Shown piece by piece: positions 30,814 through 39,978 of a stretch of DNA of 64,000 bases. The stretch spans positions 46,837-110,836 of the forward strand of contig NZ_JACBXS010000011.1 in NCBI RefSeq assembly GCF_013415485.1. The letters are read 5' to 3'. The stretch is from Rhabdonatronobacter sediminivivens (GTDB taxonomy: Bacteria > Pseudomonadota > Alphaproteobacteria > Rhodobacterales > Rhodobacteraceae). The notes under the pieces were generated by a model. The model made no database searches. It was given only the letters and a program-made list of their open reading frames with translations, and was not told the DNA's origin. How positions within the stretch are numbered: position 1 is the stretch's first letter; each line of letters begins with the position of its first letter. The position numbers and the translations under genes are program-made.

Positions 30814-32007
30814 ATGCAGGACGATACACTGGCCAAGGTGCCGTTTCTGGACCCGGCGGATCCGTCGTTTTCGGTCCGCTCGCAGGCCGTGCGCGCCGCC
30901 CGCGAAGAAAGCTGGTATGCGCGCACGCCCTACGGTCTGGCTGTGCTGCGCTATGCGCCGATGAAAGAGCTGATCCTGCACCCGGCGCTGCGGCAGGGCT
31001 CCCATCGCTGGCCGGACCATTGCGGGGCCACGGGGCTTTGGGCGCAATGGTGGAAGCGGATCGTGCTGAATGTCGAAGGGGCGGACCACGCGCGTTTGCG
31101 CCGTCTGGCCATGCCCGCGTTTTCGCCGCGCCTGGTCAGCGGCCTGATCCCCGAATTCCAGCGCCTGTGCGATGCGCTGATCGCGGGGTTCGAACGCCAT
31201 GGGCGGTGCGAGTTCATGGCCGATTTCGCCGAGCCCTATGCGGCGCGGGTGATCTGCGCGCTGGTGGGCGTGGAGGCGGCGCAAGCGCGCGCGCTGACCG
31301 ATCAGGCGGTGCGCATGGGGCTGGCGCTCAGCGTCACCTATGCCCGCGACGAAGCCATTGCCGATGCGGCCATCGCCGAGATGTTTGCCTTCTCGCACCA
31401 GGTTGTTGCCGACCGCCGCGCCGCCCCCAAGGATGATTTCATCACCGCCCTGATCGGCGCCAGCACGGACGAACGGCTGAGCGAACAGGAGCTGCATGAC
31501 ATGATCGTGCTGTCGATCTTTGGCGGGATCGACACCACCCGCAACCAGCTGGGCCTGGCCATGGCGCAGTTCATGGACCACCCCGACCAGTGGCGCCTGC
31601 TGGGCGAAACCCCTGATCTGGCCCGCGCCGCTGTCGAAGAAGTGATGCGCACCCGGCCCACCGTCACCTGGGTCACGCGTGAGGCGGTGGAGGATTTCAC
31701 CTACAGGGGGCTGGAGATCGCACAGGGCACCACGATCCATCTGTTCTCCGAATCGGCGGCGACCGACCCGGAGCATTTTGCGCCGGGCTTTGACATCACC
31801 GCCCGGCACAAACCGCATTTCGGCTTTGGCGGCGGGCGGCATCATTGCATCGGTTCACCTATCGCCCGCGGGGACATGACCGAGGCGTTGAAGATGCTGG
31901 CCGGGCGCCTGCGCAACCCGCGCCCCGACGGCCCCGCCGAATGGCTGCCTGAAAGCGGCAACACCGGCCCGCTGCGGCTGCCCGTCCGCTTCGATCCGTT
32001 GCGCTGA
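30814..32007 (+). CDS. Cytochrome P450
   Basis: This 397-aa soluble bacterial-type P450 has the I-helix GGIDTTRNQLG, the K-helix EEVMR (ExxR) and the heme loop FGFGGGRHHCIG with ligand Cys345. It would insert oxygen into an unknown substrate using ferredoxin-type electron donors; none is encoded nearby. GGAGAGGA precedes ATG 30814. It is divergent from an Lrp-type regulator. Confidence 0.95.
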   Translation: MQDDTLAKVPFLDPADPSFSVRSQAVRAAREESWYARTPYGLAVLRYAPMKELILHPALRQGSHRWPDHCGATGLWAQWWKRIVLNVEGADHARLRRLAMPAFSPRLVSGLIPEFQRLCDALIAGFERHGRCEFMADFAEPYAARVICALVGVEAAQARALTDQAVRMGLALSVTYARDEAIADAAIAEMFAFSHQVVADRRAAPKDDFITALIGASTDERLSEQELHDMIVLSIFGGIDTTRNQLGLAMAQFMDHPDQWRLLGETPDLARAAVEEVMRTRPTVTWVTREAVEDFTYRGLEIAQGTTIHLFSESAATDPEHFAPGFDITARHKPHFGFGGGRHHCIGSPIARGDMTEALKMLAGRLRNPRPDGPAEWLPESGNTGPLRLPVRFDPLR

Positions 32008-32125
32008 CGCCGCGTCCCGGGGCGGTCACGGTCCCCCCGCAGCTTTTGTCTGGAACGGGCTGCACCGATGTTCTACGCAGGCAGGTATCCGATTGATCCT
32101 GCATGAATTGCGAACGGCCCCGCCC

Positions 32126-33511
32126 ATGACGCTTGCCTGTTTCAGGACCTATGACATCCGCGGCCGTCTGGGCGTTGATCTGGACACGGGGATCGCGCGG
32201 CGGATCGGCCGGGCCCTGGCGCGCGGGATGCAGGCGCGCCGCGTGGTGCTGGGGCGCGATGGCCGCGCCAGTTCGGCCGAACTGGCCGAAGCGGTCGCCC
32301 GGGCCCTGGTGGATGAGGGCGCGGAGGTTCTGGAGCTTGGCCTCTGCGGGACCGAGGAAGTCTATTTCGCCACCGACCATTTCGGCGCGGATGCGGGGGT
32401 TTGTGTCACCGCCTCGCACAACCCGATCGACTGGAACGGGATGAAACTGGTGGGCCGGGGTGCGGCACCGCTGGACCCGGCCACCGATCTGGCCCGGGTG
32501 CGCGCCCTGGCCGAGCGCGATGATTTCGGCCCCCCGCGCCCCGGCGGGCAGCGCCGCGATGTCGCCGCGCCGGCCCGCGCCGCCTATGTGGACCGGGTGC
32601 TGTTTTTCATCGACCTTGAAGCGCTGACCCCCATGACCATCCTGGTCAATGCGGGCAATGGTGCCGCGGGGCCGACATTCGATGCCATCGCCGATGCCCT
32701 GGCCGCGCGCGGCGCACCCCTGCGGTTTGTGCGCATGCACCATGACCCGGACGGGCGCTTTCCCAACGGCATCCCCAACCCGTTGCTGCCGGAAAACCGC
32801 CCCGCCACGGCGCGTGCGGTGGTCGAACACGGGGCCGATTTCGGCGTGGCCTGGGACGGGGATTTCGACCGCTGCTTTCTGTTCGACCATCGCGGCGGCT
32901 TCGTCGATGGCGAATATGTCGTGGGCCTGCTGGCCGAGGCCTTCCTGACCCGCCACCCGGGCGCGCGCATCATCCATGACCCGCGCGTGATCTGGAACAC
33001 GCGCGATATCGTCGCCCGCGCCGGGGGAGAAGCCGTGCAGGCCCGCACCGGCCATGCCTTTGTCAAACAGGCCATGCGCGCCAGCGGTGCGATCTATGGC
33101 GGCGAAATGTCGGCGCATCACTATTTCCGGGATTTCTGCCATTGTGACAGCGGCATGATCCCCTGGCTGCTGGTGGCCGAACTGCTGGCCCGCCGGGGCG
33201 CGGCGCTGGCCGATCTGGTGGCCGAACGGCGCGCGGCCTTTCCGTCCTCGGGCGAGATCAATTTCCAGGTCACCGACCCGCAAGCCGCCATCAGCGCCCT
33301 GCGCGCCGCATATGGTCCGGATGCGCAAGCGGTGGATGAAACCGACGGGCTGAGCCTGGACATGGGGGATTGGCGGTTCAATCTTCGGGCCTCGAACACC
33401 GAAGCGGTGTTGCGGCTGAATATCGAGACACGCGGCAGCGATCCGGCGCCGCTGGTGGAGGCTCTCAGCGCGCGGATCGCCCCGTTTCAAACTGAAAAGG
33501 CACAGCCATGA
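32126..33511 (+). CDS. manB: Phosphomannomutase/phosphoglucomutase
   Basis: This 461-aa alpha-D-phosphohexomutase has the catalytic serine loop VTASHNP, the metal loop DGDFDRCF, the sugar-binding loop GEMSAHHYF and the phosphate loop RASNTEAVLRLNIE. It interconverts mannose-6-P and mannose-1-P. ATG 32126 (MTLACFRTYDIRG) gives the usual start; TTG 32093 is an alternative. It overlaps manC by 4 bp, so GDP-mannose supply is the clear role. Confidence 0.9.
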   Translation: MTLACFRTYDIRGRLGVDLDTGIARRIGRALARGMQARRVVLGRDGRASSAELAEAVARALVDEGAEVLELGLCGTEEVYFATDHFGADAGVCVTASHNPIDWNGMKLVGRGAAPLDPATDLARVRALAERDDFGPPRPGGQRRDVAAPARAAYVDRVLFFIDLEALTPMTILVNAGNGAAGPTFDAIADALAARGAPLRFVRMHHDPDGRFPNGIPNPLLPENRPATARAVVEHGADFGVAWDGDFDRCFLFDHRGGFVDGEYVVGLLAEAFLTRHPGARIIHDPRVIWNTRDIVARAGGEAVQARTGHAFVKQAMRASGAIYGGEMSAHHYFRDFCHCDSGMIPWLLVAELLARRGAALADLVAERRAAFPSSGEINFQVTDPQAAISALRAAYGPDAQAVDETDGLSLDMGDWRFNLRASNTEAVLRLNIETRGSDPAPLVEALSARIAPFQTEKAQP

Positions 33512-34959
33512 CCGAGCCTGCGATCCATCCCGTCCTGCTCTGCGGTGGCTCGGGCACGCGGCTCTGGCCGCTGTCGCGCAAGAGCTATCCAAAGCAATTC
33601 GCGCCCCTGACCGGGGATCAGAGCCTGTTCCAGCAATCGGCCCTGCGGCTTTCGGGGCCGGGATACGCCGCGCCCACGGTGGTTACCGGGTCCGATTTCC
33701 GGTTTATCGTGCTGGAGCAACTGGCCGGGTGCGGGCTGACACCTGCGCGCACGCTGATCGAACCGGCACCACGCAATACCGGCCCGGCGATCCTGGCGGC
33801 CGCGCTGGACCTGCGCGCGCGGGTGGGGGATGTGCTGATGCTGGTGGCGCCGTCCGATCATGTGATCCCGGATGCCGAAAGCTTCCGCGCCGCCGTGGCC
33901 GCCGCCGTGCCTGCTGCGCGGGCGGGTGCGCTGGTGACATTCGGCATTGCGCCCGACCGCGCCGAAACCGGCTATGGCTGGCTGGAACTGGACAGCCCCC
34001 TGCCGCCGGACGCCCCCGCCGCCCCGCAACCGCTGCTGCGGTTCGTGGAAAAGCCCGATGCCGCCACGGCGCAGACGATGCTGGCCGAGGGGCGCTACCT
34101 GTGGAACGCGGGCATCTTCCTGTTTTCCACCGCCACCATCGTCGATGCCTTTGCCGCCCATGCGCCGCAACTGATGGCGGGTGCGCAGGCGGCCGTGGAG
34201 GGGGCCGAGGCCGATCTGGGCTTTACCCGGCTTGCGCCAGAACCCTGGGCGGGGCTGGAGGATATCTCGGTCGATTATGCGGTGATGGAGCGCGCGCCGG
34301 GCCTGTCTGTCGTGCCGTTTCGGGGCAAATGGTCCGATCTGGGCGGGTGGGAGGCTGTCTGGCGCGAATCCGGGCCGGATGCGGAGGGTATGGTCACCCA
34401 TGGGGATGCCGTGGCCATTGATTGCCAGGACAGCCTGCTACGCGCCGAGGCCGACAGCCAGCGGCTGGTGGGGATCGGTCTGCGCGATATCGTGGCCATC
34501 GCCATGCCCGATGCGGTGCTGGTCGCCCACAAGGACCACGCGCAGGAGGTCAAGCAGGCAGTCGCCGCGCTCAAGGCCGCAGGCGCCCCGCAGGCCGAGG
34601 CCTTTCCCCGCGACCATCGTCCCTGGGGGTGGTTCGAAAGCCTGGCGCTGGGGCCGCGTTTCCAGGTGAAACGGATCGTGGTGCATCCGGGCGCGGCCCT
34701 GTCGCTGCAAAGCCACCACCACCGGGCGGAACATTGGGTGGTGGTCGAAGGCACCGCCCGGGTGACCATCGGCGAGAAAGTGCAGCTGGTCCCCGAGAAT
34801 GAGTCGGTCTTCATCCCTCTGGGCGAACGGCATCGGCTGGAAAACCCCGGCAAGCTGCCGCTGACCCTGATCGAGGTTCAGACCGGTGCCTATCTGGGCG
34901 AGGATGACATCGTGCGCCATGAGGATGTCTATGCCCGGGGGCAAGGCGCCAAGGGTTGA
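33508..34959 (+). CDS. manC: Mannose-1-phosphate guanylyltransferase/mannose-6-phosphate isomerase
   Basis: This 483-aa bifunctional type II enzyme has the nucleotidyltransferase motif GGSGTRLWPLSRKSYPKQF near residue 13 and, in the C-terminal cupin, QSHHHRAEHWVVVEGTA of the type II isomerase. It makes GDP-mannose for polysaccharide synthesis. It follows the phosphomannomutase gene with a 4-bp overlap. Confidence 0.95.
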   Translation: MTEPAIHPVLLCGGSGTRLWPLSRKSYPKQFAPLTGDQSLFQQSALRLSGPGYAAPTVVTGSDFRFIVLEQLAGCGLTPARTLIEPAPRNTGPAILAAALDLRARVGDVLMLVAPSDHVIPDAESFRAAVAAAVPAARAGALVTFGIAPDRAETGYGWLELDSPLPPDAPAAPQPLLRFVEKPDAATAQTMLAEGRYLWNAGIFLFSTATIVDAFAAHAPQLMAGAQAAVEGAEADLGFTRLAPEPWAGLEDISVDYAVMERAPGLSVVPFRGKWSDLGGWEAVWRESGPDAEGMVTHGDAVAIDCQDSLLRAEADSQRLVGIGLRDIVAIAMPDAVLVAHKDHAQEVKQAVAALKAAGAPQAEAFPRDHRPWGWFESLALGPRFQVKRIVVHPGAALSLQSHHHRAEHWVVVEGTARVTIGEKVQLVPENESVFIPLGERHRLENPGKLPLTLIEVQTGAYLGEDDIVRHEDVYARGQGAKG

Positions 34960-34966
34960 CGCTGAA

Positions 34967-35017
34967 AGCGCCCACGAGCCGCGCCCCACCCACCCTCCCG
35001 CGCGCCTCGTGGGCGCT
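34967..35017 (-). repeat. Stem-flanked G4 repeat, copy E
   Basis: This 51-nt element has 17-nt arms (34967-34983 and 35001-35017; 16 of 17 paired, the outer 12 perfect). Its G-rich strand is minus; the plus core is CCCCACCCACCCTCCC (34984-34999). The arm sequence differs from copies A-D, but the architecture is the same. It lies between convergent manC and the WecA-like gene. Confidence 0.85.
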
Positions 35018-35151
35018 GTTCGGTGCCGGTCGGCACCGAACCGGGTTCTGGTCTGGAACAGGCGCGCAAGGCGGTCCCGGCCCGCAATCTGTCCCTTTCG
35101 GATGCGGGGGGGGCGTGACCAGCGGCGCTAGGTTGTCGCCATGATGCTGAC

Positions 35152-36399
35152 TCAGGCGCCGCCGCTGCCGCTGTAGGAGCCGACGAACTGCGGCTCCAGC
35201 CGTGGTTGAGGGCGCCGTGTGGATGTGGCCTGCAGTTTTTCCGGGCTGGCCGAGATCTGCGGTTCCTGCCGGGCGACGGCTCCAAGGGTGGGCTGGGTAA
35301 CAGGGGCTGCGGGCTTCTTGCGCCGCCGCGTGCGGGCAAAGCGCGAGGTCACCCTGTGTAGCCAGCCGAAAACCAGCGCGTAAAAGATCATCGCCATCCA
35401 GGCCAGTGGCACGTTTTCCGACAGCAGCACCCCGGTGAAAACCGGGATAAGGATCAGCGGGGTCATGACAACCGTTGTCAGCGGGTTTGCCCGCTCGCGC
35501 CCGTTGCGTCCGACCAGCGCGATTTCAAGGCAGCGGCGGATCTTCTGGTGCAGATGGCGGCGGTCAGGCTCGAAGATCTTTTTCTTCCTGAGCACCCGAA
35601 ACAGGATAGAATGCAGCGTATCGGCCACGGGCCAGAACAGGATCAGCACCAGAGCGGGGACCGAAATCTGGGGCGCATTGATCACCACCAGAAGCATCAG
35701 CCAGACCAGCAGATGACCCAACCCATAGGCCCCGGCATCGCCCAGCAACAGGCGGCATTTGGGCCAGTTCATCACCACAAAGCCCAGCGTCGATGCAGCC
35801 AGCACAAAGGCCAGCGCGCTGATATGGGGCAGCCCGGCGCCATGGGCCACGATGCCGATCCCCACGGCCGAGGAACTGACCGTCACCGCCCCCAGCCCGT
35901 TCATGCCATCGATCAGGTTGACTGCGTGACATAACCCTCCGGCAAACAGCACTGTCATGAACAGGGCCACCGGGATAAACGTCATCAACGCATCGAAATA
36001 GGGAATATGCGTGTGCGGCGCCCATTCGCCGAGCAGGACGATGCACAGGGCCGCTGACCCCATGGCGGCAAAGAACCGGGCCTTGGCGGGGATCAGGCGG
36101 CCAGAATCCTCGGACAGCCCTGCCAGCAGGACCGGCGCCCCCGCCACCAGAAGGATCAGCCCCACGGCATCATCGAAGCGCAGGGTCACATAGATCGCCC
36201 CGACCAGATAGGCGCCGAAGGCTGCAATGCCGCCCAGACGCAGCGGGTCATGGTCAAGCGAGGACTGGACCGCCTGGCAATCGCGCCGCTCACGCAGGCG
36301 CGGCCGGATTGCAGGTTCAAGCTTCAGAATCAGGCCGCTCAGGACAAGTGCCAGACCAAACACGCCAAGAAGTACGGGCAATAGCGTCAGTTCGGACAT
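35152..36399 (-). CDS. WecA/MraY-like glycosyl-phosphate transferase
   Basis: This 415-aa polytopic protein has the metal-binding motif NLIDGMNGLG, LGDAGAYGLG and the cytosolic loop PDRRHLHQKI typical of polyprenyl-phosphate N-acetylhexosamine-1-phosphate transferases. These attach the first sugar-phosphate to undecaprenyl phosphate. A Pro/Gln-rich tail of about 60 residues ends in SYSGSGG. It lies downstream of the rhamnose genes on the same strand, with an AT-richer 214-bp leader, so it likely begins assembly of a rhamnose-containing surface glycan. Confidence 0.9.
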   Translation of the reverse strand: MSELTLLPVLLGVFGLALVLSGLILKLEPAIRPRLRERRDCQAVQSSLDHDPLRLGGIAAFGAYLVGAIYVTLRFDDAVGLILLVAGAPVLLAGLSEDSGRLIPAKARFFAAMGSAALCIVLLGEWAPHTHIPYFDALMTFIPVALFMTVLFAGGLCHAVNLIDGMNGLGAVTVSSSAVGIGIVAHGAGLPHISALAFVLAASTLGFVVMNWPKCRLLLGDAGAYGLGHLLVWLMLLVVINAPQISVPALVLILFWPVADTLHSILFRVLRKKKIFEPDRRHLHQKIRRCLEIALVGRNGRERANPLTTVVMTPLILIPVFTGVLLSENVPLAWMAMIFYALVFGWLHRVTSRFARTRRRKKPAAPVTQPTLGAVARQEPQISASPEKLQATSTRRPQPRLEPQFVGSYSGSGGA

Positions 36400-36613
36400 G
36401 TCGCACCTATTTGCCCAGGAAGTCCCAGCCTTTGGGTCGAAAAACGAGTCATGGAATCCATTTGCACATAGAAACGGCTTTCTCGATTAGCATAAGCCCT
36501 TTGACTTAGCTAGGTTGACTGATCAGTTTTATGACAATCGGACGCGCTGCGCCGCGGAATTGGGCATTTTTCCGCTTAAGGGCCGGGCCGTGCAGCCGCG
36601 CCAGGCGTGGGCG
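36400..36613. other. AT-richer leader between rfbA and the WecA-like gene
   Basis: These 214 bp are visibly more AT-rich than their surroundings and hold no gene. They probably carry a separate promoter for the WecA-like gene; a TTGTCA (minus strand) and a short palindrome CTGATCAG are present, but no good -10 at 17 bp. Confidence 0.4.
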
Positions 36614-37489
36614 TCAGTCGGTTGCAAGCTGGTTCAGGTAGCTTCCATAGGCATTCTTGCCGAAAATCTGTGCACGGGCCTCAAGATCACCGCGCGTGAT
36701 CCAGCCCTGGATAAAGGCGATTTCATCGGGGCTGCCCATCTGCAATCCCTGCCGCGCTTCAAGCGTACGGACGAAATTCCCGGCGTCCAGCAGGCTTTCA
36801 TGGGTTCCGGTGTCCAGCCAGGCATAGCCGCGGCCCATGGTTTCGACGGTCAGCGCGCCGTCTTGCAGGTAAAGCTCCAGAAGGGTGGTGATCTCCAGTT
36901 CTCCACGGGCCGAGGGGCGGATGCCCGCCGCGCGCTCGGGCGCGGTGCCGTCGAGGGCGTAAAGCCCGGTGACGGCATAGTTCGAAGGCGGGATGGCCGG
37001 TTTCTCGATGATCCCGCGCACGGCGCCATCCGTATCGAAATCCACCACGCCGTAGCGCTCCGGGTCGGCCACCCGGTAGCCGAAGACCGTGCCCCCAGCC
37101 CCACGCGCATCGGCCCGGCGCAACAGGTCAGGCAGGCCATGGCCAAAAAAGATATTATCCCCCAGCACCATGAGCGAGCTTGCGCCATCCAGGAAATCGG
37201 CGGCCAGCAGATAGGCCTGGGCCAGGCCCTCGGGGCGGGGCTGGACAATCCAGGTGAACCGCAGCCCCCATTGGCTGCCATCGCCCAGCAGGCGCTGGAA
37301 CTGGGCCTGATCCTCGGGCGTGGTGATGATGGCGATCTCGCGGATATCGGCCAGCATCAGCACCGAGAGCGGATAATAGATCATCGGCTTGTCATAGACC
37401 GGCAGAAGCTGCTTCGACACGCCCATGGTGATGGGGTAAAGCCGCGTGCCCGAACCGCCGGCCAGGATGATGCCCTTGCGTTCTGTCAT
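36614..37489 (-). CDS. rfbA: Glucose-1-phosphate thymidylyltransferase
   Basis: This 291-aa enzyme opens [19 protein letters not shown], the RmlA nucleotidyltransferase signature, and continues with SKQLLPVYDKPMIYYPL. It makes dTDP-glucose, the first step to dTDP-L-rhamnose. It is the last of four clustered rhamnose genes and overlaps rfbD by 4 bp. Confidence 0.97.
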   Translation of the reverse strand: MTERKGIILAGGSGTRLYPITMGVSKQLLPVYDKPMIYYPLSVLMLADIREIAIITTPEDQAQFQRLLGDGSQWGLRFTWIVQPRPEGLAQAYLLAADFLDGASSLMVLGDNIFFGHGLPDLLRRADARGAGGTVFGYRVADPERYGVVDFDTDGAVRGIIEKPAIPPSNYAVTGLYALDGTAPERAAGIRPSARGELEITTLLELYLQDGALTVETMGRGYAWLDTGTHESLLDAGNFVRTLEARQGLQMGSPDEIAFIQGWITRGDLEARAQIFGKNAYGSYLNQLATD

Positions 37490-38334
37490 GTCGCCTCTTT
37501 CAATTCCCGGATGACCTGGGCCAGCGCGGGTTGCCATTCGGGGCGCTGCAGGCCAAGGCGCGCGAGCCCCGCGCAATCCAGCCGCGAGTTCAACGGGCGC
37601 CGCGCCGGGGTGGGGTAATCGGTGGTGGGGATATCGATGATCCGGCAGTCCAGCCCCGCCTGCGCCATGATCGCGCGGGCGAAATCGGCCCAGCTGACAT
37701 CCGGGGCACCGCTGAAATGATAGGTGCCGCTGGCGCGCGGGTCATCGCGCAGCGCCTGCGCAATCGTCAGGCAGGCGCGGGCGATGGCGCTTGCGGGAGT
37801 GGGGCCGCCGATCTGGTCGGCGACCACGCGCAGGCTGTCCCGTTCGGCCCCCAGCCGCAGCATGGTGCGGACGAAATTGCTGCCATGGGCCGAAAACACC
37901 CATGAGGTCCGCAGGATCGCATGCACCCCGCCCGCCGCGCGCACCCCGTCCTCGCCTTTCAGCTTGGTGCGGCCATAGACGCCCAGCGGCGCGGGAGGGT
38001 GGTCGGGGGCGAACGGGGCGCTGCCTGCGCCGTCAAAGACATAATCGGTGGAGATCTGGACCAGCGGCACGCCCAGCGCCGCGCAGGCGCGGGCCATGGC
38101 CGCCGGAGCCTCGGCATTGATGGTGTGGGCCAGGTCCGCCTCGCCCTCGGCCCGGTCTACGGCGGTATGGGCGGCGGCGTTGATCACCGCGGCGGGCTGC
38201 ATCTGCAGGATCAGATCATGGCAGGCGCGCGGGTCGATCAGGTCCACCCGCTCCCGCCCGGCGCACAGCGCGGCCGGGTCTGCGCGGGCAATCTCGCGCG
38301 CGACCTGGCCGGTCTTGCCAAAGACCAGGATCAC
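37486..38334 (-). CDS. rfbD: dTDP-4-dehydrorhamnose reductase
   Basis: This 282-aa short-chain dehydrogenase-like protein starts [15 protein letters not shown] (GxxGxxG-type site) and has the RmlD feature STDYVFDG and YGRTKLKGE with catalytic Tyr-Lys. It performs the last reduction to dTDP-L-rhamnose. The GTG start at 38334 overlaps the rfbB stop (GTGA). Confidence 0.96.
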   Translation of the reverse strand: MILVFGKTGQVAREIARADPAALCAGRERVDLIDPRACHDLILQMQPAAVINAAAHTAVDRAEGEADLAHTINAEAPAAMARACAALGVPLVQISTDYVFDGAGSAPFAPDHPPAPLGVYGRTKLKGEDGVRAAGGVHAILRTSWVFSAHGSNFVRTMLRLGAERDSLRVVADQIGGPTPASAIARACLTIAQALRDDPRASGTYHFSGAPDVSWADFARAIMAQAGLDCRIIDIPTTDYPTPARRPLNSRLDCAGLARLGLQRPEWQPALAQVIRELKEAT

Positions 38335-39374
38335 GCCCCCACCCCCAGCCGTTCGCCTACGCCCTGACGGGCCAGCAGCGGGCGCCACCAGGCCTCGTTC
38401 GCCAGATACCAGTCCACGGTGCGCGCCAGCCCCTGTTCCACCGTAACCGAAGGCCGCCAGCCCAGCTCCTGCCGGATGCGCGCGGGGTCGATGGCATAGC
38501 GCGCGTCATGGCCGGGGCGGTCGGGGACGAAGGTGATCAGATCGGCATAGCTGCCCTGCCCCCGCGGGCGGCGCGCGTCCAGCAGGGTGCAAAGCGTGCG
38601 CACCAGCTCCAGATTGCTGCGCTCATTCTCGCCGCCGATATTGTAGCTGCCCCCGGGCGTGCCCTGTTGCAGCACCAGCAGCAGCGCCTCGGCGTGGTCC
38701 TCCACATACAGCCAGTCGCGCACATTGGCGCCATCGCCATAGATCGGCAGGGGCTTTTCGGCCAGCGCGTTCAGGATCACCACCGGGATCAGCTTTTCGG
38801 GGAAGTGATAGGGGCCGTAATTGTTGGAGCAATTGCTCAGCACCACCGGCAGGCCATAGGTGTGGTGCCAGGCGCGCACCAGATGGTCGCTCGCGGCCTT
38901 GGAGGCGGAATAGGGGCTGCGCGGGTCATAAGGCGTGTCTTCGGTGAACTGACCAACGGGGCCAAGGCTGCCGTAAACCTCATCGGTGCTGATATGGTGG
39001 AAGCGAAAGCCTTCGGGGCGGCCCTGCGCCTGCCAATGGGTGCGGGCGGCCTCCAACAGGTTGAAGGTGCCGGTGACATTGGTGTCAATGAAAGCGCCCG
39101 GCCCGTCGATCGAGCGATCCACATGGCTTTCGGCGGCCAGATGCATCACCGCATCCGGGGCATGGGTGGCAAAGATATGCGCCAGCGCCGCACGGTCGCG
39201 TATATCGGCATGTTCAAAGGCATAGCGCGGGCTGGCGGCGACGCTGGCCACATTCTCCAGGCAGGCGGCATAGGTCAGCGCGTCCAGATTGACCACATGG
39301 TGCCCGCGCGCCACCGCCAGCCGCACCACGGCCGATCCGATGAACCCCGCGCCCCCTGTGACCAGTATCTTCAC
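38331..39374 (-). CDS. rfbB: dTDP-glucose 4,6-dehydratase
   Basis: This 347-aa extended SDR opens [20 protein letters not shown] after a GTG start, with an AAGGAT site upstream. It contains HISTDEVYG and [15 protein letters not shown] with catalytic Tyr-Lys. It forms dTDP-4-keto-6-deoxyglucose. It lies 3 bp after rfbC. Confidence 0.97.
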   Translation of the reverse strand: MKILVTGGAGFIGSAVVRLAVARGHHVVNLDALTYAACLENVASVAASPRYAFEHADIRDRAALAHIFATHAPDAVMHLAAESHVDRSIDGPGAFIDTNVTGTFNLLEAARTHWQAQGRPEGFRFHHISTDEVYGSLGPVGQFTEDTPYDPRSPYSASKAASDHLVRAWHHTYGLPVVLSNCSNNYGPYHFPEKLIPVVILNALAEKPLPIYGDGANVRDWLYVEDHAEALLLVLQQGTPGGSYNIGGENERSNLELVRTLCTLLDARRPRGQGSYADLITFVPDRPGHDARYAIDPARIRQELGWRPSVTVEQGLARTVDWYLANEAWWRPLLARQGVGERLGVGA

Positions 39375-39377
39375 GCC

Positions 39378-39932
39378 CTATCCTTCGTATTCAAACGGCG
39401 AGTCAAACGCGTCGAACCCCGGGGCCTGCGCGTCCTTTTCCGACAGCACCGGGTCGCGCACGCCCCAGTCGATGCCCAGCGAATCCCAGCGCACGGCGCC
39501 ATCGGCCTGCGGCGCGTAGAAATCGGTGCATTTGTAGATGATTTCCGTATCCGGCACCCGTGTGACGAAACCGTGCAGAAATCCGGGCGGCACCCAAAGC
39601 TGGCGGCCGTTCTCAAAGCTCAGTTCCACCCCCACCCAGCGCCCGTAATGGGCCGAGCCGCGCCGCGCATCCACCGCCACATCATAAAGCGCCCCGCGCC
39701 CGCAGCGCACCAGTTTGCCCTGGGCATGGGGTGGGGCCTGATAATGCAGGCCGCGCAGGGTGCCGGCGGCGGCGGAAAACGAGTGGTTGTCCTGCACGAA
39801 ATCCGGCAGGTGCAGGCCGGCATCCTGAAGCGCGCGACGGTTCCAGCTTTCGCTGAACCAGCCGCGCGCATCGCCAAAGCGGCGCGGCGTCAGGATCAGA
39901 ACGCCGGGAAGGGCGGTTTCCTCGATCTTCAT
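39378..39932 (-). CDS. rfbC: dTDP-4-dehydrorhamnose 3,5-epimerase
   Basis: This 184-aa cupin-fold enzyme has GTLRGLHYQAPPHAQGKLVR with the catalytic His, and VPPGFLHGFVT. ATG 39932 (MKIEETALPGVLIL) matches RmlC starts. It is first of the rhamnose genes and begins 46 bp after the HlyD-like gene, so it may be co-transcribed with the secretion genes. Confidence 0.96.
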   Translation of the reverse strand: MKIEETALPGVLILTPRRFGDARGWFSESWNRRALQDAGLHLPDFVQDNHSFSAAAGTLRGLHYQAPPHAQGKLVRCGRGALYDVAVDARRGSAHYGRWVGVELSFENGRQLWVPPGFLHGFVTRVPDTEIIYKCTDFYAPQADGAVRWDSLGIDWGVRDPVLSEKDAQAPGFDAFDSPFEYEG

Positions 39933-39978
39933 GGGCTGGCCCCCTCTGGCCGCGTTGCAAGGGACGGGCCGCGCCGGG

